Of a stretch of DNA of 64,000 nt, positions 25,487 to 33,440 are shown piece after piece. Source of the stretch: Clavibacter sp. VKM Ac-2872. GTDB lineage: Bacteria; Actinomycetota; Actinomycetes; Actinomycetales; Microbacteriaceae. Where the stretch lies: assembly GCF_015351105.1 (NCBI RefSeq), contig NZ_JADKRR010000001.1, positions 1 through 64,000 of the forward strand, given 5' to 3'. How positions within the stretch are numbered: position 1 is the first letter of the stretch; each line of letters starts with the position of its first letter. The notes under the pieces are model-generated. The model saw only the letters and a list, made by a program, of their open reading frames with translations, was not told where the DNA came from and did not search any database. Both the position numbers and the translations under genes were made by a program.

Positions 25487-25748
25487 TGCGTCCGATGTGA
25501 GGTGCTCCCGGAGGTGGGTTGCGCCGATGCTGTCGAATGCGTGCCGAGCTCGATGGATGGGGAGCGCGTGCCCCGCACGCGAAACCGATGCCCTGTCCCT
25601 ACTCGGTCGCCGGGTCGGCTCGGCCGCACCGTGATCGGCTGAACTACTCGTCGCCCGCTCCGTCGCCGCCGGGGGTGGGGCTGACCCCACCTCGGATCCG
25701 GGAGCGGGCAGGATGGGAGCCGCACCGGCGCCTCGCGAGGCTGGGATC
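25487..25748. other. 262-bp intergenic region before kinase gene
   Basis: No coding sequence supported. The first half keeps the lower GC of the Cys-rich gene. The second half holds the nested hairpin at 25654-25708. The boundary between the low-GC islet and the high-GC backbone falls near 25620-25650. Confidence 0.45.
25654..25708. terminator. Nested hairpin upstream of histidine kinase
   Basis: Outer arms CCCGCTCC (25654-25661) and GGAGCGGG (25701-25708) enclose a perfect 7-bp hairpin, GGTGGGG-CTGA-CCCCACC (25674-25691). It could terminate the Cys-rich operon or be an operator of the two-component system whose start is 41 bp further on. Confidence 0.55.
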
Positions 25749-27275
25749 ATGAACGAGACATCGCCCACCACCGAGGCCGAATCGACGCCCGTGCCACCCG
25801 AAGACCTCCCCGCCGCACCCGCGGACGCCGACGACCGAGCCGACACGGATGAGGGCGCCGGCACACCGCCGCCCGCCGTCCGCCGCCGCTCCTTCTACGC
25901 CGACGCCTGGCGCCACCTCCCGCGCGACCTCGGGTACCTCGCCCTCACCGCGCTGCTGCTCGCCACCGTCTACTTCGCGCTCCCCACCGCGGTCTACAGC
26001 CTCTTCGACTCGCTCCTGTGGTCCGCGTCCGGGCTGTTCGCGGCCGTCGCGCTCCTCGTCGCGCTGTTCGCGGCGCGCGGGCTGGGCGCGGTCGAGCGGG
26101 TGCGGATCGGGTGGGCTGAGCCGCGGTCGATCCGCCCGGTCGACTGGACGCCCAGGTGGCAGCAGAACCGCGCCATGCGGATCCTCTCGGCCGTCGCGAA
26201 CCCGCACTACTGGCTGCACCTGCTGCACGCGGTCGTCGTCTATCCGCTGGTGTCGTTCGTGACGCTCGGCGCGGGCGCCCTGCTGATCGCCGGGTTCCTC
26301 GGGCCGATCGCCAGCGGCATCGCGATCCTCGGCTACGGCTGGCGCTTCGAGCAGGCCCTCACGGATCACGGCTACGACGCGGGACGCACCTTCGCCCTCG
26401 CCGGCGTCCTCGGCGTGACGGCCATGATCCTGTCCGTCGTGCTGCTCCCGCTCTGGGCGCGCGGCGCCGTGCTCGCCCACTATTGGACCGACCACGCGCT
26501 GCTCGGCGGGTTCAAGTCCGACGTCCTCGAGCGCCGCGTGCAGGGCCTCGAGCAGTCCCGCGCCGGAGCCGTGACGGCCGAGGGCCAGACGCTCCGACAG
26601 ATCGAGCGCGACCTGCACGACGGACCGCAGCAGCGCCTGGTGCGCCTCCGCATGGACCTCGCGGCCGCCGAGCGCGCGCTGGACACGGATCCGGAGCGCG
26701 CCCGCACGCTCATCGCCGAGGCCTCCGAGCACGCGCACGACACCCTGGAGGAGCTGCGCGCGCTGTCCCGCGGGTTCGCCCCGCCGATCCTCCTCGACCG
26801 CGGGCTCGTCGCGGCCCTCGAGGCGCTCGCGTCCCGGTCGCCGGTGCCCGTGGAGCTCCAGATCCACCTGCCGGAGGCCCTGGTGCTCCCGACCGAGGTC
26901 GAGCGCAACGTCTACTTCACCGTCAGCGAGCTCCTCACCAACGTCGCCAAGCACTCCGGGGCGACCCGGGCGGACGTCACGCTGATGCTGATGCGCGACT
27001 TCGACGACACCCGGGTGCTCGCCGCGCGGGTGACGGACGACGGCCAGGGCGGCGCGTCCGTGCAGGAGGGCCACGGCCTCGAGGGGCTCCTCGGCCGCAT
27101 CGGCGCGCTCGACGGCGACGTGAGCATCTCCAGCCCGCAGGGCGGACCCACGCGGATCACCGCGCGTGTCCCGCTCGTGACGCTGAACGGCGTGCCGACC
27201 GACGGATCCGACCGCACCGGCACCGGCACCGGCGCGGGCGGCCCGGTCGGCGCCTCGCCCGACCCCACCGCGTGA
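25749..27275 (+). CDS. NarL-type sensor histidine kinase
   Basis: 508 residues. A ~55-residue acidic Pro-rich cytoplasmic start precedes the putative-sensor membrane domain with four to five helices (from DLGYLALTALLLATVYFALP to VLGVTAMILSVVLLPLWA). Then comes the HisKA_3 phosphoacceptor ERDLHDGPQQRLVRLRMDL with the active His. The HATPase_c domain has the N-box TVSELLTNVAKHSGA, G1 box VTDDGQGGA and GHGLEGLLGRI. It ends in a Gly/Thr-rich tail. It autophosphorylates and passes phosphate to the regulator 14 bp downstream. Such sensor-domain kinases often respond to envelope stress; the actual signal is unknown. Confidence 0.93.
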   Translation: MNETSPTTEAESTPVPPEDLPAAPADADDRADTDEGAGTPPPAVRRRSFYADAWRHLPRDLGYLALTALLLATVYFALPTAVYSLFDSLLWSASGLFAAVALLVALFAARGLGAVERVRIGWAEPRSIRPVDWTPRWQQNRAMRILSAVANPHYWLHLLHAVVVYPLVSFVTLGAGALLIAGFLGPIASGIAILGYGWRFEQALTDHGYDAGRTFALAGVLGVTAMILSVVLLPLWARGAVLAHYWTDHALLGGFKSDVLERRVQGLEQSRAGAVTAEGQTLRQIERDLHDGPQQRLVRLRMDLAAAERALDTDPERARTLIAEASEHAHDTLEELRALSRGFAPPILLDRGLVAALEALASRSPVPVELQIHLPEALVLPTEVERNVYFTVSELLTNVAKHSGATRADVTLMLMRDFDDTRVLAARVTDDGQGGASVQEGHGLEGLLGRIGALDGDVSISSPQGGPTRITARVPLVTLNGVPTDGSDRTGTGTGAGGPVGASPDPTA

Positions 27276-27289
27276 CTACGCTCGGGACC

Positions 27290-27952
27290 ATGGACGACGG
27301 CCCGGATGCAGCGCGCATCCGGGCCGTCGTGGTCGACGACGCCGTGCTCCTCCGCGAGGGGCTCGCGCGCGTGCTCGTCGAGGCCGGCATCGACGTCGTC
27401 GCCCAGCACGCGGACGCCGCCAGCTTCCTCGCGGCGCTCGCCGCCGACGCCCCCGACGTCGTGGTGATGGACGTCCGCATGCCGCCGACCTTCTCCGACG
27501 AGGGGATCCGCGCCACGGTCGAGGCCCGGCGGCGCGTGCCGGGGATCGGCGTGCTGCTGCTCTCCCAGTACGTCGAGGCCGCCTACGCCGAGGAGGTCTT
27601 CCGCAGCGGGACGGCCGGCATCGGCTACCTGCTCAAGGACCGGGTGACCCGGCTCGAGGAGATCGACGACGCCGTGCGCCGCATCGCGTCCGGCGGCACC
27701 GTGCTCGACCCGGAGGTGGTGACGCAGCTCATGGCCCGACGCCGCGATCCCCTCAGCGCGCTCACGCCGCGCGAGCGCGAGGTGCTCGCGCTCATGGCCG
27801 AGGGCCGCACCAACGCGGCGATCGCGCGGGCGCTGGTGATCGGCACGGGCGCGGTCGAGAAGCACGTGACGAGCATCTTCGTGAAGCTCGGCCTGGAGGA
27901 CACGGGCGAGGACCACCGCCGGGTCCTCGCCGTGCTCGCGTACCTCGGGTGA
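27290..27952 (+). CDS. LuxR/NarL-family response regulator
   Basis: 220 residues from the ATG at 27290; TACGCT sits 7 nt upstream, so an additional leaderless transcript is possible. A GTG at 27272 overlapping the kinase stop is the alternative start. The receiver domain shows VVVDDAVLLREGL, phosphoacceptor Asp in VVMDVRMPP and Lys in YLLKDRV. The C-terminal GerE-type HTH reads LTPREREVLALMAEGRTNAA then VEKHVTSIFVKLGL. It is partner of the kinase immediately upstream. Targets are unknown; the nested hairpin upstream of the kinase could be one. Confidence 0.94.
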   Translation: MDDGPDAARIRAVVVDDAVLLREGLARVLVEAGIDVVAQHADAASFLAALAADAPDVVVMDVRMPPTFSDEGIRATVEARRRVPGIGVLLLSQYVEAAYAEEVFRSGTAGIGYLLKDRVTRLEEIDDAVRRIASGGTVLDPEVVTQLMARRRDPLSALTPREREVLALMAEGRTNAAIARALVIGTGAVEKHVTSIFVKLGLEDTGEDHRRVLAVLAYLG

Positions 27953-27974
27953 CGCGCTCCCCTACGGTCGAGGC

Positions 27975-28205
27975 ATGACCCGTCCCGTGACCGATCCCGC
28001 CGCCCGCATCCGCACGACTCGACGGGTCCTCGTCGTCGTCTTCGCCCTCCTCGCGGTGGGCCAGGCGGTGGTCGGCGTCCTGGCCTTCACCGTGACGGAC
28101 GGCGCGGAGGGCATCCGGGCCATGGGCGTCGCGATGCTCGTGGGCGCCGCCGTCTCCGCGACCATGTCGGCGCTGTTCGCGGTCGGCTTGCGCCGCTCGC
28201 GCTAG
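27975..28205 (+). CDS. Small two-helix membrane protein
   Basis: 76 residues with two hydrophobic helices (VLVVVFALLAVGQAVVGVLA and VAMLVGAAVSATMSALFAVG) and basic ends. It lies 22 bp after the response regulator. TACGGT 6 nt before the ATG suggests it has its own leaderless promoter. Function unknown; small membrane proteins beside two-component systems are sometimes regulators or targets. Confidence 0.72.
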   Translation: MTRPVTDPAARIRTTRRVLVVVFALLAVGQAVVGVLAFTVTDGAEGIRAMGVAMLVGAAVSATMSALFAVGLRRSR

Positions 28206-28294
28206 CCGTCAGCTCGCCTCGCCAATCTCATGACGTCTCCTGCCGGACGAGAGGGCGGCCGTCGTCTCGACGAACGCCGGGATCGCGCGAGGGA

Positions 28295-28654
28295 TCACCC
28301 GGCGGTGCCGGTCCACCTGTTCACGACCCACCCCACGGCCGAGGGCTCGTCGACGAGTCCGTCCGCCCAGTCGACGGCCAGCGAGACGGTCGGGCCGTCG
28401 GGGTCGCCGATCTCGTTGGCGAATACCGCAGATGCCAGGCTCTGCGCGTCGTTCGGCGAGAAGCACTTGGCGAGGTCCTCGAGCATCCAGCGTCGACCGA
28501 CGACCTGAGGGGAGTAGGACGCCCGGTACAGGATCACGGCGGAGCCGTCCGCGCGAGCCTGGCCGGCCACCCATGACTTCCGCGGGACCAGACCCGGGTT
28601 CGCCGAGAAGCGCGCGCGGATCGAGTCGACGAACACGTCTCCGTCGACCGTCAC
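28295..28654 (-). CDS. Hypothetical cytoplasmic protein, partner of secreted protein
   Basis: 119 residues, GTG start overlapping the upstream stop (GTGA), so its translation is coupled to the secreted protein. It contains many aromatic residues (YRASYSPQVVGRRWMLEDLA and VGWVVNRWTG), one Cys and no membrane segment or signal. No family recognised. Codon use is less GC-biased than in the neighbours. The order, secreted protein then coupled cytoplasmic protein, fits effector plus immunity or chaperone, but there is no direct support for that. Confidence 0.65.
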   Translation of the reverse strand: MTVDGDVFVDSIRARFSANPGLVPRKSWVAGQARADGSAVILYRASYSPQVVGRRWMLEDLAKCFSPNDAQSLASAVFANEIGDPDGPTVSLAVDWADGLVDEPSAVGWVVNRWTGTAG

Positions 28655-29277
28655 GGGACGTCCTGCCCGATGGACATCGGCTCATACGACCACGAGGTGG
28701 AGGTGGAAGTGGGCGATTCCTCGGAGAGGCGAGTCGCAGACGGCTTCTTCACTCCGATCGCGAGGTCGACCCAGGAGGGGCAGGCAAGCGCTCCGTCCGG
28801 GTTCAGGCAGTACGCCGTGATTATGCCGACCTCTTCACCGCCTAGAGCGACGCCATACCAATCGCTCTTTCCGACGGCTTTGTTGACCACTCTGACTTCT
28901 CGGGAATCCGTAACCGTGCAGCTCTCTTCGTCAGTGCACGTGATTTCGTTCGCGTACGCTGTGTAGCGCCTATCTTCGCCCTCGTCGACCCCGCCATCCG
29001 GATTCTTCAAGACAAAGCCGATGGAGTTCTTGCTGAAGATCGCGTGACGCTTTTGGATTTTGGTCCAACCGAAGCCGGCGACGCCGTCGTAAGTGCCTTG
29101 GCGGAGGATGATGGTCCGACCAGCGGCATCGGTCTCGGTTCCCACAATCGTCGCCCCATCCGCCGCAGAGGCTGATGTGGCGACCACGAGCCCGGATCCA
29201 CTCAACAGACCGATGAGGCCCGCCGTCATCGCTGCTGCTCGAACAGTTCGTGACATGCGATTCGTGTTATTCCCCAT
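28651..29277 (-). CDS. Secreted protein of unknown function
   Basis: 208 residues from the ATG at 29277 (GAGGGG 6 nt upstream). The signal peptide has RMSRTVRAAAM, a hydrophobic core and a likely cut at ASAADG. The mature protein is about 165 residues, acidic and Thr/Ser-rich, with four cysteines in two pairs (TCTDEESC and YCLNPDGALAC) suggesting two disulfides. A Ser/Thr-rich tail ends in SIGQDVP. No domain recognised. GC content is clearly lower than in the flanking genes, a sign of recent acquisition. It is coupled to the 119-residue gene downstream. Confidence 0.72.
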   Translation of the reverse strand: MGNNTNRMSRTVRAAAMTAGLIGLLSGSGLVVATSASAADGATIVGTETDAAGRTIILRQGTYDGVAGFGWTKIQKRHAIFSKNSIGFVLKNPDGGVDEGEDRRYTAYANEITCTDEESCTVTDSREVRVVNKAVGKSDWYGVALGGEEVGIITAYCLNPDGALACPSWVDLAIGVKKPSATRLSEESPTSTSTSWSYEPMSIGQDVP

Positions 29278-29538
29278 GATGCCCCTCATCCTTTGAGCTC
29301 ATTACTCTTCTGGCTGCGTCCCGGCCGCGCGACCATTTGCGCGGCAGGGGGCCCCTCGCCAGTTCCACGCCATCGTTCGACCGCAATCAGATATCGATCT
29401 ATAGATCACGCTAAGGGCGCCGATTGCCCGGGTCAACCGCGTACGGCGCATGTGGCAGATGTGGTATCGCGCGCCGTGCGGAGAGACGATCGAGGCCTGC
29501 ATCGTCGACGGCGCTGTGCCTTGGTAGCCCACCTGAAC
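29278..29538. other. 261-bp AT-richer intergenic region
   Basis: No gene supported. It contains the perfect 12-bp palindrome GATCTATAGATC at 29396-29407 inside an AT-rich patch, a likely promoter or operator zone for the secreted-protein gene to its left. Confidence 0.45.
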
Positions 29539-30111
29539 TCATTCCAGTAGCTGCACGTACCTCCGGCACACGTGCACGCGCCGGAACCGGGCGCGCACCT
29601 CCTCCTCGCGCTCCACGGCCGCGTGCAGGAACGCGAGCACCGGCCGGCCGAGGCCCTCGGGCGTGGTGAAGCCGCTCGTGTCGTCGCCCTCGCCCACGAA
29701 GACGTGCAGGTAGCTGGTCCCCTCGACGAAGCCGACGCGGCGGTACCCGGCGTTCGCGGCGGGATCCTCGCGGGTCCACGCGTCGAGCTCGGTCGCGCCG
29801 GTGCCTGCGAGGAGCGGCACGGCGGCCTCGAGCAGGCTCGTGGCGATGCGGCGTCCCTGGTGATCGGGGTGGACGGCGACGGTGTCGATGGTGGCGAGGG
29901 CGCCCTCGACGCCGATGTCGAGGATCCCGACGATGGTGCCGTCCGGATCCTCGGCGACGAGCGCGACGGACGGCTCGGCCGGTTCCGGCCGGCGCGGCTG
30001 CACGTCGTCGAAGTACTGCGAGCCGAGGAAGGAGAGCGCGCGGCAGCGGATCCAGCCGGGCTCGTCGGCGGGGGAATAGGGACGGATGGTGGGCGCGGGG
30101 TGCGCGGGCAT
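29539..30111 (-). CDS. GNAT-family N-acetyltransferase
   Basis: 190 residues from the ATG at 30111. The acetyl-CoA-binding motif A is ATIDTVAVHPDHQGRRIATS (Q/R-x-x-G-x-G/A class), followed by LDAWTREDPAANAGYRRVGF, the usual motif B. A ~50-residue C-terminal extension ends in CRRYVQLLE. The family acetylates amines of small molecules or proteins; the substrate is not deducible. The gene stands alone on the minus strand. Confidence 0.9.
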   Translation of the reverse strand: MPAHPAPTIRPYSPADEPGWIRCRALSFLGSQYFDDVQPRRPEPAEPSVALVAEDPDGTIVGILDIGVEGALATIDTVAVHPDHQGRRIATSLLEAAVPLLAGTGATELDAWTREDPAANAGYRRVGFVEGTSYLHVFVGEGDDTSGFTTPEGLGRPVLAFLHAAVEREEEVRARFRRVHVCRRYVQLLE

Positions 30112-30255
30112 GCGGGGTCCTGTCGTCGAGGCGCGCCGGGCGGAGCGGCCGGGCGCGGGTGGTGGGGGAGCGGGGCGGGCGCTCATCTCGACGACATGCG
30201 TCCACCGTGGCGGACGCGGCGATCCCCCGCAAGGCCCGCGGCGGATCCGCGGGGC

Positions 30256-30672
30256 TCAGCCGAAGACGTACGACGCGAGGTCCGCGGGCACCTGCTCCCG
30301 CTGCCAGGCCAGGTCCGCGACGAGCGCCTCACCCGCCAGCGCCTTCCGCGTGTACCGCGGGATCTCGCGGCTGTGGGCCGCCATGTGGGCGACGGCCGCG
30401 GCCTGGCCGACGGCTCGCGCGACCGCTGTCGCCTCCGGTGATCCGGCGTCACGGGCGGCGGCATGGCACGCGAAGGCGAGGGTGCGCATCGCGCCGACGC
30501 CCACGTCTCCGTCCGCGAACGCCGCTGCCCCGGCTATGGCGTCGCGCAGCCGGCCGTCGTCCGGGCGCTCGGCGGAGAAGACCGGGAGGAGCCGCTCCAC
30601 GCACGCCGCTGCCCACGCGACGAGCCGCCTGCGGTCCCCCTCGGCGAGCGTCCGGTCGGTCGGGTCGATCAT
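30256..30672 (-). CDS. Putative immunity protein (Imm-5-like helical family)
   Basis: 138 residues, ATG overlapping the stop of the next upstream gene (ATGA). The all-helical protein has AFACHAAARDAGSPEATAVA then RAVGQAAAVAHMAAHSREIP, the core phrase of proteins annotated as putative immunity proteins in actinobacteria. I recognise this phrase from memory and cannot run a profile search. No toxin gene is adjacent; it is coupled to a GNAT acetyltransferase instead, so an immunity role is uncertain. Confidence 0.65.
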   Translation of the reverse strand: MIDPTDRTLAEGDRRRLVAWAAACVERLLPVFSAERPDDGRLRDAIAGAAAFADGDVGVGAMRTLAFACHAAARDAGSPEATAVARAVGQAAAVAHMAAHSREIPRYTRKALAGEALVADLAWQREQVPADLASYVFG

Positions 30673-31187
30673 GCGTCCAGCTCGCGCCCCATCTGGATCC
30701 TCCGCCCGAGCCCGTCGAGGCCGAGCCGCGCCTCCGTCTCCACGAGCGCCGCGTGGAACGGCGTCGCGGGCGGCTCCTCCGCGAACCCCATGCGGGTGTA
30801 GGAGGGCGCGTTCCACGGCACGTCGGCGAAGGTGCGCAGCGTGATCCGCCGGTGCCCGCGCCGCCGCGCCTCATCCGCGGACGCCTCGACGAGGGCGCGC
30901 CCGTGGCCGCGGCGGCCGTGCTCCGGTGGCACCGAGACCTGCTCGAGGTGCGCGAGGCCGTCGACCTCGAGGACGTGCGCGAAGCCGACGAGCGCCTTCT
31001 CGGATCCGTCGGCCGTTTCCTCCGCGACCAGCAGGAACCCCGGCTCCGCGGCGCGCACCGCCCCGGTCGGCGCGGCCGGCCAGTCCTCCGGCTCCAGCAG
31101 GTCGACGAGCAGTCGGTCGGCCGCGTCCTCGATCCCCTGCAGGGCGTCGAGGTCGCCGGCGGTGGCGAGGCGGATGCGGGTGGTCAC
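30669..31187 (-). CDS. GNAT-family N-acetyltransferase
   Basis: 172 residues. Motif A is LEQVSVPPEHGRRGHGRALV, the standard acetyl-CoA pyrophosphate loop; motif B ends APSYTRMGFAEE. The GTG at 31187 is supported by TACGAT 5 nt upstream (leaderless pattern). It is first in a two-gene unit with the immunity-like protein (ATGA overlap). Acetylation of a toxin or small molecule is conceivable but not shown. Confidence 0.88.
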   Translation of the reverse strand: MTTRIRLATAGDLDALQGIEDAADRLLVDLLEPEDWPAAPTGAVRAAEPGFLLVAEETADGSEKALVGFAHVLEVDGLAHLEQVSVPPEHGRRGHGRALVEASADEARRRGHRRITLRTFADVPWNAPSYTRMGFAEEPPATPFHAALVETEARLGLDGLGRRIQMGRELDA

Positions 31188-31198
31188 CCTGCATCGTA

Positions 31199-31240
31199 CG
31201 AGGGGCGCGTACCGGGCCTCAGCCCCGAACGCGCCCCTCG
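31199..31240 (-). terminator. Terminator of the RNase J gene
   Basis: CGAGGGGCGCGT (31199-31210) pairs perfectly with ACGCGCCCCTCG (31229-31240), 12 bp with an 18-nt loop. It lies 16 bp past the RNase J stop and just upstream of the GNAT gene start. Confidence 0.78.
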
Positions 31241-31256
31241 GACGTTCCGGACGCTG

Positions 31257-32951
31257 CTAGTCCGCGTCCACCACGATCACCGTGACCACCGGCGTGCGGC
31301 GGTGGCGGCGCTGGAGCCAGCGCTGCAGGCCGTCGCTCATGGCGCGCTCGGCGGCGACGCCGTCGAGGTGGCGCTTGGCGGCCGCGTTCTTCAGGGCGGT
31401 GCTGATGGCGGCCTCGGCCTCCGGGATCCAGCCGTCGTGCTCCACGAAGCCGCGCGTGATGAGCTCGGCCGGGTGGATGAGCTTCTGCTCCTTCTCGTCG
31501 AAGATGCCGAGCACGGTGATCTGCCCCTCGGCGGCGAGCGTGCGGCGCTCCTCGAGGGCCTCCTCGGTGGCGACGCCGATGGTCATGCCGTCGACGAAGA
31601 CGTAGGGCGCCGGCACGCGGCCGGAGATCGACGCGCGGCCGTTGACGAGGTCGACGCTCACGCCGTCCTCGATGACGAGCGCGTTCTTCACGCCCGTGCT
31701 CTCCGCCAGGGCGGCGTTGGCGACGAGGTGGCGCCACTCGCCGTGCACGGGCAGCACGTTGCGGGGCTTGACGAGGTTGTAGCAGTAGACGAGCTCACCG
31801 GCGCTGGCGTGGCCGGAGACGTGCACCTTGGCGTTGCCCTTGTGAACGACGTCGGCGCCCCAGCGGATGAGGCCGTTGATCACGCCGTAGATGGCGTTCT
31901 CGTTGCCGGGGATGAGCGAGCTGGCCAGGAGGATCGTGTCGCCCTCGCCCACCTCGATGATGTGCTCGCGGCGCGCCATGCGGCTGAGCGCCGCCATCGG
32001 CTCGCCCTGCGAACCCGTGCAGATGAGCGTGACCTTGTCGTCCGGCAGCTTGTTCAGCGCCTTGAGGTCGATGACGAGGCCCTTGGGGATGCGGAGGTAG
32101 CCGAGGTCGGACGCGATCTTCATGTTGCGGACCATGGAGCGGCCGACGAACGAGACCTTGCGGCCGTACTGCTCGGCGGAGTCGAGCACCTGCTGGATCC
32201 GGTGCACGTGGCTCGCGAAGCTGGAGACGACGATGCGCTTGGGCGCCGTGCGGAACACCTTCTCGATGGCGGGCGTGAGGTCCTTCTCGGCGGTGGTGAA
32301 GCCGGGGACCTCCGCGTTGGTCGAGTCGGTGAGGAAGAGGTCCACGCCCTCCTCGCCGAGGCGGGCGAACGCGCCGAGGTCGGTGAGGCGGCGGTCCATC
32401 GGGAACTGGTCCATCTTGAAGTCGCCCGTGTGCAGGACCATGCCGGCGCCCGTGCGGATCGCGACGGCGAGGCCGTCCGGGATGGAGTGGTTCACGGCGA
32501 CGAACTCGAGGTCGAACTTGCCCGCGGTGATGCGGTCGCCCTCCTTCACCTGGCGGGTGACGGGCTTGATCTTGTGCTCCTCGAGCTTCGCGCTGATGAA
32601 CGCGAGCGTGAGGCGGGATCCGATGACGGGGATGTCGGGCCGCTCCTGCAGGAGGTAGGGGACGCCGCCGATGTGGTCCTCGTGGCCGTGCGTGAGGACG
32701 ATGCCGGTGATCTTGTCGAGGCGCCCGCGGAGGGTGCTGAAGTCGGGGAGGATCACGTTGATGCCGGGCTGGCTCTCCTCGGGGAAGAGCACGCCGCAGT
32801 CGACGATGAGCAGCTCGCCCTCGTACTCGAACAGCGTCATGTTGCGGCCGACGTCGCCGAGGCCGCCGAGGGGCGTGACGCGCAGTCCGCCGCGGGGCAG
32901 GCGCCCGGGCTTGGCGATGTCGAGGGCGTGGGCGTGGGACGTGGGAGGCAT
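31257..32951 (-). CDS. rnj: Ribonuclease J
   Basis: 564 residues, a metallo-beta-lactamase/beta-CASP nuclease with 5'-3' exonuclease and endonuclease activity in mRNA decay and rRNA maturation. The zinc-binding motif is LTHGHEDHIGG (about residue 85), with further ligands in VLHTGDFKMDQ. Beta-CASP motifs include IVVSSFASHVHRIQ, CTGSQGEPMAALSRM and HVSGHASAGEL. The C-terminal domain is present, and there is no long basic N-terminal extension as found in some actinobacterial RNase J. Essential or near-essential in many actinobacteria. Confidence 0.97.
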   Translation of the reverse strand: MPPTSHAHALDIAKPGRLPRGGLRVTPLGGLGDVGRNMTLFEYEGELLIVDCGVLFPEESQPGINVILPDFSTLRGRLDKITGIVLTHGHEDHIGGVPYLLQERPDIPVIGSRLTLAFISAKLEEHKIKPVTRQVKEGDRITAGKFDLEFVAVNHSIPDGLAVAIRTGAGMVLHTGDFKMDQFPMDRRLTDLGAFARLGEEGVDLFLTDSTNAEVPGFTTAEKDLTPAIEKVFRTAPKRIVVSSFASHVHRIQQVLDSAEQYGRKVSFVGRSMVRNMKIASDLGYLRIPKGLVIDLKALNKLPDDKVTLICTGSQGEPMAALSRMARREHIIEVGEGDTILLASSLIPGNENAIYGVINGLIRWGADVVHKGNAKVHVSGHASAGELVYCYNLVKPRNVLPVHGEWRHLVANAALAESTGVKNALVIEDGVSVDLVNGRASISGRVPAPYVFVDGMTIGVATEEALEERRTLAAEGQITVLGIFDEKEQKLIHPAELITRGFVEHDGWIPEAEAAISTALKNAAAKRHLDGVAAERAMSDGLQRWLQRRHRRTPVVTVIVVDAD

Positions 32952-33440
32952 GGTGCCTTTCTGGTCAGGTCGTGCGGGTGATGCCGAGGTGCGCGGATCG
33001 TGCTCGCGCGGTTCGTGCGTGGAGACGGTGCCTCCGGTGATGTTCAGGGGCCGTCCGCGAGGACGGGTGGTGCGGCGCCGGGTCGCGGGCGACGGGGGCG
33101 ATGCGCGTCGTGCTGGTGCCGTCTCGCGCCCGGTCGGATCAGGGACCAGACGGTGTCGGCTGGGGTCGGTGTCACGGTGGGGAGCGGCGGCGCGCGATGC
33201 GCGGTCAGGGTCGAGTCTCCCATGCCCGCGCCGGGGAGTCCGCCGGGGCGCTCCGCACGCGCCCGCTCGACGAGCGGAGATGACGCCAACCCTCCCTTCA
33301 CGTTAGGGTTGGTCGCAGGAGCCCCGCTCCGATCCCCTTCCCCTCCCGGCAGCCCGAACGGCGGCCCATCACCCGCGCGACGACGCGCCCACGACCTCAT
33401 CAGAGCGGGCCCGGAGCCCGCGACAGAACGGAGCCCCTCC
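32952..33440. other. 489-bp divergent intergenic region (rnj / SulP)
   Basis: No coding sequence supported on either strand; candidate ORFs have the Arg/Pro-rich look of non-coding frames. It must hold the promoters of both flanking genes. The clearest element is an inverted repeat at 33286-33312. Confidence 0.5.
33286..33312. promoter_or_regulatory. Inverted repeat CCAACCCT / AGGGTTGG
   Basis: Perfect 8-bp arms at 33286-33293 and 33305-33312 with an 11-nt spacer, about 130 bp upstream of the SulP start. Could be an operator or a leader hairpin; no regulator can be assigned. Confidence 0.45.
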
